64,000 nt of DNA from Physcomitrium patens (lineage: Eukaryota > Streptophyta > Bryopsida > Funariales > Funariaceae). Below, one piece after another: positions 25,200-36,389 of this stretch. Where the stretch lies: contig NC_037266.1 of the NCBI RefSeq assembly GCF_000002425.4, forward strand, positions 9,834,500-9,898,499, given 5' to 3'. How positions within the stretch are numbered: the first letter of the stretch is position 1; every line of letters starts with the position of its first letter. The notes under the pieces were generated by a model. The model saw nothing but the letters and a program-made list of their open reading frames with translations. It was not told where the DNA came from and did no database searches. Made by a program: the position numbers and the translations under genes.

Positions 25200-27683
25200 A
25201 GAGAGAGAGAGAGATAGGTATTAGATAGAAAATAAAATAAAATATTTAGTACTAACCATGAAGAAATTAGAGAGTCTTAAATAAAAAGTATAATACAAAA
25301 AAATATTTATAAGACTAAAAATAATCATAGTCTTTCTTCTATATATATTAGCTATCAAAATCTTTTAAAAGCTTTCAAGAAACCACAATGTGTGGTCCAA
25401 AGATTAAGTTGTAAGTTGCTTTTAATATGATTTTTTAAAAGTATAAACTTGTATAATAAGTTTAAATATCTTCATGGCATATCTTTAGGAGTCTATATAT
25501 ATCTATATATATATTTCTTCAAAGTTTTATTATTAAAATATTATTTATCTAATGTATTTTTATTCACTTCTATCTACTTATATTTATTTAAGTACTATAG
25601 GCATCTATCAAAAAGCCTTTTAAAGTGAAATTTTTAACAAATCAAGAAACATTAAACCAAGTTTTTTAAAAAAAAATAGAAAAATTGCAAGTAAAGAGTT
25701 ATTTATTACTTCAGCAATTTAAATTGTTTAACTATAAAGTGGAATTCCAATTTAATAGTGCTATTAAATTTTATATTATCAGAATAATATAAATTTTGGT
25801 TTTAATAAGCCAAAATTTATAAAATTTAAAACCAAAAATAAATTTTGTATTTTTTTGAATAATAATATAAATAAATAAATAAATAAAAATTAAGCTAGTA
25901 GTATACCCAAAGTATCCTATATCATGATAATTTCATAGTAATGGTTGGAATGGTTTATTGTATCTACTTGGTTTTGATGTTGGTTTATTGTCCTTGAAGT
26001 AATAGATGAAATAGAGTAAATAATTGGCATAAAAAATGTGATAGTAAATTTTTTCTTACCTTTGATCATTTAAAAGTTGTATTCCTCAACACATAAAAAT
26101 TTAGATGTTGGAAGTTGATTTTTCTTAATTCTTAGCAACTCTTCTCTTGACATGTTTTAAAGTCAAAAAAGATTAATGAAAAGTTAATAAATGGTGCATT
26201 GATTGCTGTTTAGTTTTTAAATTTCTAAATCTATGTAAAAACCTAAATTTAAATGAATAATACTCTAAGAACTATTTGTATTGTATCTTGCTATACAATG
26301 CATCAATCTAATTAGGTGCAAAAATGCCATATTGGAAAAGTATGTGATGAGTTGAAAAATGGTAGAAGAAAATTATTAGATGCTAGATTTTAAATCACTC
26401 TTTTTCAATAATCACTTAGAAATTTGATTTTTAAATATTTATAATATTTATAATTAAAATTTATAACTAAAATTTTATTAAAAATTATAGTTAGATATTT
26501 ATATTAAATGATATCAATTTTAATTTTATTTAAGGTGTAATTATCTGATAGTTAGTTTTTAAAGAGATTTTTTATGTAAATTTAATATTCTATTTATATC
26601 TTTTTTACATATTAATCTAATAAAATTTATTTTTTATTATCTTCTTAGATTATTATTATTTATTATATATTCTCTTGCAATTTATTGAAGGTTAAAAAGT
26701 GCTTCTGATACAAATAAGTAAGAATCTATATCTTTTAGCAATAGATTTTTTATTTATTTTTATTTTAGCATCTAAGATATCTAACTTATAAATATATTAT
26801 TTATTTATAGAAATTTTAAATAGGGTCTTGTAATTAGGTTTAGAAAATCAAGATATATATGAAATATATAAGATATTATATAAAAGATTATTTGGTACTA
26901 ATTTGAGAATTTTATTATATAACATTAAATATATGTGTTAAAAATATAACTATTACTTTGAAATTTCATATCTTATTTATATTAGCTCCAAATAAAATAA
27001 AAGATCAATGATATTTTAAAAAATAATTATTCGATCTATATTTTAAACATAATATAATTCAGTAATAAAGCTTTAGTGATTGCTAATGACTCAAACACCT
27101 AAACATTTACAATTATTTTTAAAAAATAGAAAATGTTTTTATAAAATTCTAAACCTATTACAAAGCTTGGATTTGATAATCAAAATAAAACGAATTAACA
27201 AGAAAAATATAAAATCTGAATATTCACAAGAATTCTAATATAAAATAGATTTGAAATGCTTCTTTGAGTTTATAAATCCTCTATTTTATTAATTAATTAC
27301 AGGCTTCTTAATTTAAAAATAAAGAATTTTTAAAACCACTTCATGTAACTACAATTCTAACCTACCAGAATATATTTCATCCATATTTTATTTTATTTTA
27401 TTGTACTCTTTGTCTTAATCTTTTTTCACTAAGCACTTTCCTCAAAAATTTGTAATCCTAATTACTTAATTTATAATTCTATCCTTTATTAAGCCTATTT
27501 TATTCTAATAATTTAGTCTTAATCCCATTATTTATTTACTAATATTTTAATATTTTTTATTTCAAGGATTTATTTTTTCTTTAAAATTATATACATCTTA
27601 ATCTTCTTAAAACTAAGTATTTATTGCTTCTAATTGTTTGTAACTCTATCTTATTAATATTAATTGTTTTTATTTTATATACA
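23831..27683. other. AT-rich stretch, nothing recognised
   Basis: No gene seen. It contains a long A run followed by (GA)n at 25168-25214 and many short A or T runs. Open frames are all short and of low complexity. Confidence 0.6.
25168..25214 (+). repeat. poly(A) followed by (GA)n
   Basis: About 29 A residues run straight into nine or so GA units. A poly(A) tail of a retroposed sequence is possible, but no coding relic is seen to its left. Confidence 0.9.
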
Positions 27684-27712
27684 TAGATATATATATATAT
27701 ATATATATATAT
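27684..27712. repeat. (AT)n microsatellite at pseudogene edge
   Basis: About 14 AT units end exactly where homology to Hsp110 begins at 27713. Confidence 0.95.
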
Positions 27713-28681
27713 AATGTTGCAACGAAAGCCAAGGTCAAAGTTATGATCAAGCTCGATTTGCATGGAGTTGTGGCATCAGAAGCCGCTACCATTATTGAAG
27801 AAGAGGTTGAGATCCTGGTCACGAAGAATGAAGTGCTTAAAGATGGGTTCGGTGAGAAAGTATTGTCTCTCCCATTGACGCCAAGCCCGAACATGTAGCC
27901 ACAGCCAGTGCAAATAACAATTCAGCAGAGGGGGGATGCTAAAATGGTAACTAAGACACCAAAACAAGAAATTGAGAAGAAGAAGTAGTAGAAGTGTGTA
28001 GATGTACCTGTGTTCGAGGTCATCCACGGTGGTCTTTCACAGCCTGAATTGTCAAAGGCCATTGAGAAAGAGAATGAGATGGCATTGCAGGACCGCATTA
28101 TGGAGACAATGTAGAGCAAGAATGCTGTCAAGGCTTACATATACGGCATGAGAAATATGTTGTGCGACAAACTCCAAGATTATGTAACAGGTTATGAACG
28201 TGAAGAAATGTCGGTCAGGCTGCGAGAAACCGAAGATTGGTTGTATGAAGATGGAGATGATGAAATCAGAAATTTTCACACTGCCAGGCTTGCGGAACTG
28301 AAGAAGCTTGGTGATCCACTTGAGACTAGGCAAAGAGAAGAGTAGCTCGGGGGTCCCGCTTCTAGTGAATTGATGCACTGTATCAGTAGCTCCAGTGAAG
28401 CTGCGCAAATGAAGGACCTTAAGTTTGACCACGTTCATGCTGCTGCGAAAGGAAAGGTAATCAGCGACTGTTATAAGGCAGAAGAGTGGTTGAAGGGCAA
28501 GAAGCGACAACACGATGCATTTCCCAATGCTAACCCCGTTCTACTCGTTGCCGAGCTGAAGAAAAAGACTCAGATCCTGGACAGATTCTGCAAGCAAATA
28601 ATGACCAAGGCAAGACCTGTGGCATCCAAGCCTGCTCCCACTTCAGAACCGAAGCCTCCACGCATTTATGCCAATCTGTAG
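27713..28681 (+). pseudogene. Hsp110 / HSP70-14-15-like C-terminal pseudogene
   Basis: One continuous frame encodes the C-terminal third of a plant Hsp110-type chaperone, a nucleotide-exchange partner of Hsp70 in the cytosol. It begins in the substrate-binding beta domain (KAKVKVMIKLDLHGVV, then EEEVEILVTK) and runs through the helical lid: KAIEKENEMALQDRIME, EDWLYEDGDDEI, LKKLGDPLE, KFDHVHAA, NPVLLVAELKKK and ILDRFCKQIMTK. It ends in a Pro-rich tail and a TAG at 28679. There are five internal stops (27896, 27986, 27989, 28112, 28343), every one TAG, and no frameshift over 323 codons. No intron is seen across about 970 bases, and the N-terminal ATPase domain is absent. This fits a 5'-truncated retrocopy, though no poly(A) remains. 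A decayed gene fragment is the alternative. Confidence 0.85.
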
Positions 28682-29190
28682 CAAGTATCTCCTTCAATCA
28701 CCTTTGGGGTACATTCTCAAACTAGCTTGTAGGGGTGAAACTTTGATTCTTGCTAACGTTATTACGAAATAGTCCAGTCAAACGGGAAATGAAACCCTCA
28801 CGAATCTTACCAATAACGTTCTATGCTGCTGACTTCTTCATTGATAGAGCTGTACGTTGTCAAGAGCTGCGAGTGTCTTTGTATAATAAATTTAGATGCA
28901 TTATTGTGTGACCTCCTGGATGAAGTTTTCGGTGGAACCCTTCAGACTATCTGCTTCCCTGTCTCAGTAAATGTTTGAGGTGCGAAGAACGACGTCCATG
29001 TCTTGGCCCTCCCCCAGAAAAATCCGTGATCTGCGTGAACCCAAGTCATAGTACCACACCACTCCAATCTGCACTAATCCGAGTTTACAACGTGGTGTCC
29101 GCGCGGAGACCTCATGATTTCCAGAGGAATGAATTTAAAAGTGCTCACTGCTGACACCCATCAACCTACTAGCCTGCATGTCGAAAACTA
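28682..29190 (+). other. 3'-UTR-like tail of the Hsp110 pseudogene
   Basis: GC content stays high for ~500 bases after the stop and then falls to the AT-rich background near 29190. ATAATAAATTTAG near 28883 contains an AATAAA hexamer. No open frame is seen. It may be copied 3' UTR with downstream sequence. Confidence 0.4.
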
Positions 29191-30289
29191 GAAAGTTATA
29201 AAATTCAAGTGGATAAGACACAATAAAGTTGTGGACCCATTGTCAACCACCTTCCATTTCCAACATTTAAGGTGGGCTATTTCAACTAGATCTGACATCC
29301 ATCAAAAAGTTTCTATCCATTGAAAATAGGTTGTGGGTTAGTTAAAATGATGTTAAGTTGTTAGTGATAAATTAAAGTCATTGTACTTGGCATGGGTTTG
29401 TGTGAACTATCAATATGTGGAAGTTGTTGATTGATTAGGATGAAATAATAGTATAATTAGGTTTCTCACTTCTCTTGATAGCATTGATAGGTGTCACACA
29501 TTGTAGTTTTGTAAAAGTTGGATTTTCAATTCTGTAACCCACCACTAATCGGAATTAGGTAGGCCTGTGTGTCCAAAATGGATCACAAAGAATCTTTAGC
29601 TCAAACATTTATATAAATTTTATTTTTGGGCCGAATTGTGTGAAAATACTTTTGATTTCTGATCAACTTCCGAATTCTCTTGATTTCTATTTTCTTATGT
29701 GGATTTTTTTTTTCCATTTTTACACTTATTGGGTATATGTTGAAATACTTAAGTTATCAAAAATAGGTTGTCTACCTTAGTCAGCTTAGCATCTTCATTA
29801 ATCCTAATCATACAATGGTCATGATTGTTTTGATCAATCACATTTTTTAGTCTCTTTAGTCTAACGTTTTATTTAGCTCTTTTATTATGGATATATATAG
29901 TCTTCAGGTATTACTAAATTTAATACATTATTATTTTCTTTCTTTATTGTCATCACATAGTATTAGAGCTTTGTCTCTCCAAATATGTGCTTTAGACCTC
30001 ATAACTCTGAAATAAGAGTTCACAAGGATGAACTTGTTGATTTTGTAACATAGGAGTTGATTTTATTAGACATAAAGTCTGATCTCAAGAGTTCTTCATC
30101 AAAATCTTCTTTTATCCTTATTCAAATTTAATATAGATTCTAAAACGCTTTTATAAGCTTAGTTAAAGAAAACTTTGAAAATTTCTAATTGTGACATTGA
30201 TCATTCTACTCATTTTGTGAATTTTACACATAGCTTCTTTCGCAAGTGCTCTTTGAGCTTATAATATATTTTTTTATTTATATTATGAG
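29191..30289 (+). mobile_element. LTR-retrotransposon fragment with decayed primer site
   Basis: TAGTATTAGAGC at 29958-29969 differs from the initiator tRNA-Met primer site TGGTATCAGAGC at two positions (G to A and C to T). It is followed by TTTGTC as in copy C. The sequence to its left would be the LTR end; a TATATATAG lies near 29893. To its right a gag-like start (DELVDFVT, then ELILLDIKSDLKSSS) is visible. The rest of the element is absent, and repeat R2 starts near 30290. Confidence 0.5.
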
Positions 30290-31325
30290 AACTAAATCCT
30301 ATAGAGTTTTTATAAGTTTTTAAAAAATATAGAATGTTCTAAAAAATTAGAAAATCTTCCATATAAATTTTTAAAATATAATAAAATATTTTGAAAGGTC
30401 ATAAAATAATGTGGAAGTTTCTAAATTACTATAGAAGGTCCTAAGAAACTTCTAAATACCTATAAAAGGTTATAGAGATTTACAAAAATTATTCCAAATA
30501 TCTAATAGATTTTCTAAGGTTCTTAAATATTATGAAAGATAATATTAAATTTTGTAGTATATTTTTTACATTACTTCCTTCTTTAACCATAAATCTTATA
30601 AAAAGTTTTAATAATCTATTTCTTCATATTTTTAATTAAAAAATAATATATTAAAAATATTAATAATTCATATTTTTTAACAATTATAAAATAAATGATT
30701 GTGTCTATTTAATAAGTATAGTTAAAATAATTTTGACTTAATAAATTTATTCTATTAAATCACTATAACTTTAGGTCTTTAAAACATCTATAGTAAGTAC
30801 TCTCTTACTACTAAGTTTAATACTATTAATTTGTATAGTTATAATCAATGCTTAAAAATAAATAACTAAAGATATCTAAATCAAATTGTTTTGTAGATAA
30901 GTCATATTTAAGACTTAAGGAATCTTATTCTAAGATAAATATATTTGTGTATTTATGAATATTTTAAAAAAAATCAATATAAGTATAGCTATTAAAAAAA
31001 TCATATTAAAATCTAATATCTTAAGATAATATAAAAATATTTCTATTTGTTATGTTAAAGCCTCAATAATAAAACTAAAAAGAATTAAGTTGTAAGTAAA
31101 AACAAAAGACTACCACTAAACTTTTATTTATTTTTGTTATTTTATTTTATTTTTTGTATACTTTGATAGAATATTTTTAAGTTATTTTTCTTATATCACT
31201 TACAAGGTATGATCTTTTACTCTTTAGGTTTACTTTGATTTTTTTACTTGAACTTATTTTTTATTACAGTTGAACTTAGTATTAGAAGATTTTTTATATA
31301 CAATATATAATTTATGGTAGTCTTT

Positions 31326-31363
<38 letters not shown>

Positions 31364-34060
31364 TTTATATATTAGATAGAAGTTCAATCAAAAATTAAAT
31401 AAAACAACTTCTAATCAATTGTGCCTAAATTCTAATAGTCCAACTTCTTAAAAAGTATATATTTTTGTTTATTTAATAACAACTATAGTTGATATCTTAT
31501 TTCAAACTTTAGCTTAGATTATAAATGATCATTTTTATAATTTATTTTTTAATTTTGAGCAAATGATCAAAAAATTAATAATTCATCTTTAAAATCTTAT
31601 AAATAGAGTACAAGCTTTTCTAAAATAAAATTATGAAAAGTTATTAATTATTTTGTAATTATACTTCAAACCTGTTTCATTTAAAATCACATTTAATAGA
31701 CATATTTATCATAATTAAAATAAAAAAATCATTAAATATACACCTTCCTTTTATTATGAGGTTATTATATTGTATCAAATCAATAACACACTCCTTTTAT
31801 AAAATTTTCAAGATGGACACTAATGAAGTTGAAAGATATAAAACAAAAAAACCAAAAAAATCAGCAACCTACAACATAGAAACATTAGCAGCATAAAATT
31901 CATACCAAACAAATAAATAAAGAGAGGTATTCAAGAAGTAGTTTTGCTAGGTGAACACCCCTTTTTATTATTTTTTATATTTGCTTTGATTAACTTTTAT
32001 GTTGCTTATGTTCTTGTGTTGTGGATTTTTTTTGTTTTTTATTTTTTAACTTTTATTTTTAATACCTTATGGCCTTATTAATGTCCATCTTGTTAAAACA
32101 ATTGTAATAGTGGTATAATATTAGTGTCACAAGGAGAGTGTTCATACATTAGAATGGAGGTATCTATCTAGCAATTTTCTTAATAGAACATTTTAATATA
32201 TATGGATATATATTGAAGTACTCGATATATATATATATAAGATAATAAATATGTAATTAATAGAAAAAATAATTCATTCCTCTGCTTATAAGTATATATT
32301 TGTATAAAAAAATGGTGCATCTAACTTTAATCAATACATTAAATTTAAAATTTTATTTTAAAATTTTGAAACTTTTTTTAATAACTAAGAGTTAAAATAA
32401 TTATCCATAAAGTTTAATCTAAATTAAAAATTTTAATATGATAATTTTATTTTTTAATTTTTTACAAAGATAGATGTTATTGATTTTTGAAAATTATTTG
32501 TTTATTAAAAATAATCTTATTTTTCTGAAAAAAACTAATGATTTTGGTAGAAGAATTAAATTAATCAAAATTAAATAAATTTTACTATTTATTAATAGAC
32601 ATGTAATAAAATAAATTATAAATAATAAATATACAAGTTTTAGAATAAAAATTATTAAAGCAAATGATATGGATAATTTTTTTAGAATCTTGTTTTCTGC
32701 ATATGTATTATAAGACCAAAAAGTATGTATTTAGATATTTAAATGTAGTTTTAGCCACTTAAAAGTTTTAGATATATAATCTTTTCTTGAAATTAATCTA
32801 ATTTACTATATTTATAAATATGAAAAATAATTTTAAATAATATTAAAAAAATACTTAATTCTTTGTAAACTAGTTATATAATCTTTAAAGTGACTATTTT
32901 TTAAAAATATTTTTTTATTTTTTATTTTTTATTTTTACTATGCATCATGTATTATTTAATTCTATATAATATATTTTTTCAGAGCTATAAACTTTATGAT
33001 GTTTGAATCACCTCTTTCTATATGATTTTTTTAAAATTTAAGTTTTATTTCTATTTTAATCATAGTTGCTAATAAATAAAAACTTATTTGTATGTCCATA
33101 TAAGCTTTTTTATTTGTACAAATGCCAATGTGTCTTCAAAATTTATACATAACTTTGTCATTATGTAGCTCAGTTAATTAATATTAATTTTGAGAATAGC
33201 AATGTATGCAAAGTTGCACTCATGCATAATTCAATCATAAAAATTTACAGATGAAAGGTTGTCAAATTTTATTGTAAATAATACACTTTGAATTATACTC
33301 TTGCAACAAGGGGTGGTTGCAAGTGGTACCTTCATGTTTCATAGCTCCAAGTCATTCAAGCCTTTTGCATTACAGTCAAACACACTTGTGTAAGAGCATA
33401 ACATTTGAGCAATCAACATGCATATATTGTTAGAGTGATGTCAATTATTTACAGAAAAATTTAAGATATTCCAACATACTATTCAAGAAAGATAATCAAA
33501 GATCTTTGTTGCAAATATGGCATTTTATTACCTTACATGCAAGTATGAAGAGGTCATAAAAAAGTACACAATGACATCTGGTAATCATTTGAGAATGGAT
33601 ATCAATCACTTCTTCAATACTATGAAGACAAGCTTTAGTTCAATCTATGAAATGTAAAATTTTTTGAATAGAATGCTGAATATTTCTACCACATTTTTAA
33701 AACACTTAATTGCAACTTGTAATACTTTGTTATTGTTTCTCTATTATTGGTATCAACAATATGCATCTCAAAGGTAAATATGTTGGAATCTTGCTGGAGG
33801 CAATTGATATTGATGCAAAAGGTAGATTGTTCCTTTTTTTCTTTTGCAATTGTAGATACAAAAGATGACATTAAGTGGATGTGGTTCTTATAAAACTTAT
33901 AAGCTGCTATTGAAAAACACCTTGAATGCAAATACATCTTTTTTTGTGACCACCAAATAAGATTGACTGAAGGTATTGAGGCGTATTTTCTACAGTTACA
34001 TCATGTCTTCTATATGCACTATCTCATAGAAAATATTTGTAGAGCATTTTAAAATCTTAA
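30290..34060 (+). repeat. long non-coding repeat R2, copy 1
   Basis: Matches 57360-60080 in the same orientation over most of its length. Shared blocks include AGAATGTTCTAAAAA at the left end, a middle block around AGATAAGTCATATTTAA, GAGAGTGTTCAT with a neighbouring ATAAGACCAAAAA, and at the right end TATTTGTAGAGCATTTTA. About 750 bases (~33130-33880) are present only here. No coding capacity is recognised. (AT)n lies at 31328-31361. Confidence 0.7.
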
Positions 34061-34275
34061 GCTCCTAATCCTTTAAGACACTTGGTGCATGTTTTCATAG
34101 TTCTAAGTTGGGTGAATAATGTACTTTGAGTTGATCTTATTTCTTGAGGACTAAATTTGGAATATGGACTTTTTTTTTAATTCTTTAATCCTATTAATTG
34201 CATGATTTGTTTTCAAAAATGAAGAATATAAATTACTACAATAAAAAATTGCACAACTAATAATCTTATATAATT

Positions 34276-34318
34276 CATGCGGTTACTCGACCACGTTGAA
34301 AAGTCGAGCAACCGCATG
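34276..34318. repeat. 16-bp stem hairpin at island border
   Basis: Arms 34276-34291 (CATGCGGTTACTCGAC) and 34303-34318 pair over 16 positions with a single A-C mismatch, around an 11-base loop. It sits exactly where the AT-rich sequence changes to the GC-rich island with the secreted-protein gene. It lacks the CTRR end expected of a Helitron 3' terminus. Confidence 0.9.
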
Positions 34319-34816
34319 TGAACAATAGAAATAATGATAACAATACTACAGGGCACTGTGTATTGTATCTCGTATCCGGAATAATGAGAGACGGCGAGAC
34401 AAAGCGGTGTGTTACCGTCATACTTGCGGTATTCTGCATTTGTCCAATTCTCCTCTCTGAGGTTGAATTATGGGTACGGAACCTATCCGTGGCACTGTAC
34501 GAGCGGCGGAGGCAGTTTGGATAACGACGCCACGAGATCCTTCTGCCTGACTTTGTTGCTGGCACGTCAAGTCCACTACTGAATATCAAACAGGCTTTGA
34601 TGGATAGACAGCCAGATTCACCAAAATACACACAAAAAATAGTGCAAAGATGAGACACCGCAGGGGAGACTGAGGTACGCTGGCCTTGACCGTACATGTG
34701 GAATTTGACTCTGTAACATTGAATTTGTAGGTTGAAATTTGGGGATGGCATTCATGTGTGTGTGTGGAGCTTCACAAGTGGCACAGCAAGGTTGAAAATC
34801 TGACATCGCAGCCTAG
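34319..34816. other. GC-rich upstream part of the island
   Basis: Between the hairpin and the next open frame no gene is recognised. Open frames occur on both strands but none has a recognisable domain. It may hold distal promoter sequence or unrecognised exons. Confidence 0.4.
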
Positions 34817-34999
34817 ATCGAGGTCAAGTGGCCTTGGAGCGTGGAGTTTGCCTTCGCAGGCGCTCTTATCATCAGCATCGATGTTGACCCTTTGTGGATT
34901 TGGGGTCGTCTGTACCGCAAGTGGGAACTGTCCATCTGGGAGAGGAAGATCATCGAGGGCGTCGGGAAGACCGGTGAGTGGGCGAGCAAGAGTATATAA
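34817..34999 (+). other. Trp-rich open frame without ATG, possible exon
   Basis: A 60-codon open stretch ends in TAA at 34997 and has a coding-like composition: seven Trp (residues 5, 7, 27, 29, 36, 41, 55), and the phrase DPLWIWGRLYRKWELSIWER. No in-frame ATG exists; a TAG precedes it, and CCTAG just before could be a splice acceptor. If real it would be the last exon of an unresolved plus-strand gene. No family is recognised. The minus strand of the same stretch is also open, so strand is uncertain. Confidence 0.25.
34993..34999 (+). promoter_or_regulatory. TATA box of the secreted-protein gene
   Basis: TATATAA lies 106 bases upstream of the proposed ATG at 35105. Transcription would be expected to start about 30 bases downstream, giving a 5' UTR of about 80 bases. 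The element is in a GC-rich setting, which makes a chance match less likely than in the AT-rich flanks. Confidence 0.6.
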
Positions 35000-35104
35000 T
35001 GGCCTTGCTGCCAAGCGCTACTCACAATCTGTTTCCGAATCGTGTTGTGACTGACCACATCGTAATTTCGACGTCGGAGACAGCGTTGGCCATCTTCCAT
35101 CGCC

Positions 35105-35606
35105 ATGGGATCCCAGAAGCTGCTGCAGTGAGTGTTCTCCTGGATCGCTCAAAGTCTTATTCTTACATGCTTAAGGGAGACTTGAAACAGACCACGCAGA
35201 AAGCCATGATATTTGTACACTCCACTGACCATTTTGATGTCATGAATTCTCCTTGCGCAGGCATCGGCTTATGATTGTGGTTGCTGCCACCATCTTCGTC
35301 GCGTTGCTCTTGGCTCAGACTGCAAGCGCGGCTGATTACTATACGAAAGGAAACGTGTGGATTCGTGATTGCGACAAAAACAATGACGGAATTACCGACA
35401 ACCCTCCGACGTCAGACAACAGCAAATGTCCCGGTGTGATAGTAGTCCCGAAGGGCAAGAAAGTGTCGGTTTATTGCAAGCGTCAAGGGCAATGCGTATA
35501 CGGCGACTGCTATTGGCTGTGGGCAAAATACGATTCGACCATCGGGTGGATGTCCGACTACTGGGTAGACTGCGGTGGCAATATCTGCCCGGTCAATACT
35601 TGCTAG
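35105..35606 (+). CDS. secreted eight-cysteine SH3-like small protein (2 exons)
   Basis: Exon 1 is 35105-35127 and exon 2 is 35261-35606, joined across a 133-base GTGAGT...GCGCAG intron. The product has 122 residues. The ATG is in a good context (TCGCCATGG). Residues 1-31 are a signal peptide: MGSQKLLQHRL, then a hydrophobic core ending in QTASA. Cleavage before ADYY leaves ~91 residues with eight cysteines (45, 64, 80, 86, 91, 112, 117, 122), enough for four disulfides. The order VWIRDC, VVPKGKKVSVYC, then YWLWAKY and GWMSDYWVDCGG resembles secreted bacterial-type SH3 (SH3b) domains, in which a Lys-Gly-rich turn is followed by W-x-K-x and GWVSDxYV. Such domains often bind cell-wall polymers. 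A role in the cell wall or in defence is an inference. The intron and TATA box show a resident nuclear gene. An alternative start at 35271 would give 111 residues. Confidence 0.8.
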
Positions 35607-36170
35607 TTGATCCTTGGAGAGTTCAGAGTTTCTGGTCAGCAACTGTGCTTACAGTATAGGAGGAGTTTGCTACTGTGTTTTGCATTTGCCTCCCACCCAG
35701 TGGGCGGTGGACGTAGTGTTGATATGTAGTGCTGCTTGGATGGAAGCCACCAACCCAGCAACACAGCTTGAAAGTTTGCTTAGTAAATAAGTGCCGCACT
35801 TCGGATGATCGATGAGGGCGGCGCCACGTTGTTCAGAATGCTGCCGTGGCCAGGTGCAATGGACGTTTGATATCTTTGTATGTATTTACTCATACTGTTT
35901 CGTGTCATGCACTGTGCAATATGCTGTGCAAATACTTGCAGGCTATGCTGATGACGCCAGGCATTGTATCTGTTCGATGAATGGATTTGTGATTGCCGAT
36001 TCCTCCCGAGTCTGTCGAGATTTGTGTACAAGTTCCTCAGAATTGCATCCAACCTGGCGATCTTCTACACCACTTGCATGCAGCGTTCTTTTTGTGTTTA
36101 ATTTCGACTCTGAAGGGGTATACCCAATGCATTGTCCAGTATCCTGACACTTTAGAACGGCCTGTGTTTT
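35607..36170 (+). other. 3' flank and likely UTR of the secreted-protein gene
   Basis: GC-rich sequence continues ~560 bases after the stop and ends sharply near 36170. An AATAAG near 35786 could serve as a plant-type polyadenylation element. No further gene is recognised. Confidence 0.4.
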
Positions 36171-36389
36171 AGTTGGTCTTGAAAGATAGGAGGTTAGGTA
36201 TATAGTTTATGCACCTTTGACTTTTTATAGTAGTTGGATAAACAATTTGGTCACATTTAGGTATGATTCAAAATCACCATGCCTCTTTAAACTAGGACTT
36301 TCCTTGAAATATAAAATTTAACTTATTTTAAGGTCCTGGTCAGGTTTTATTTTATGTAAATTAGAAATGGATGAAATTCATCTATATAG

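Noticed and set aside
28052..28513. 153-codon minus-strand open frame over the Hsp110 relic
   Set aside because: The plus strand matches Hsp110 throughout, so the minus frame is an antisense shadow.
34275..34751. 158-codon minus-strand open frame over the island hairpin
   Set aside because: No recognisable domain; it overlaps other open frames in a GC-rich stretch and includes the hairpin itself. Kept only as unresolved island sequence.
35412..35659. Overlapping frames across exon 2 of the secreted-protein gene
   Set aside because: The spliced frame with signal peptide, paired cysteines and proper intron ends explains the region; the other frames are shadows.
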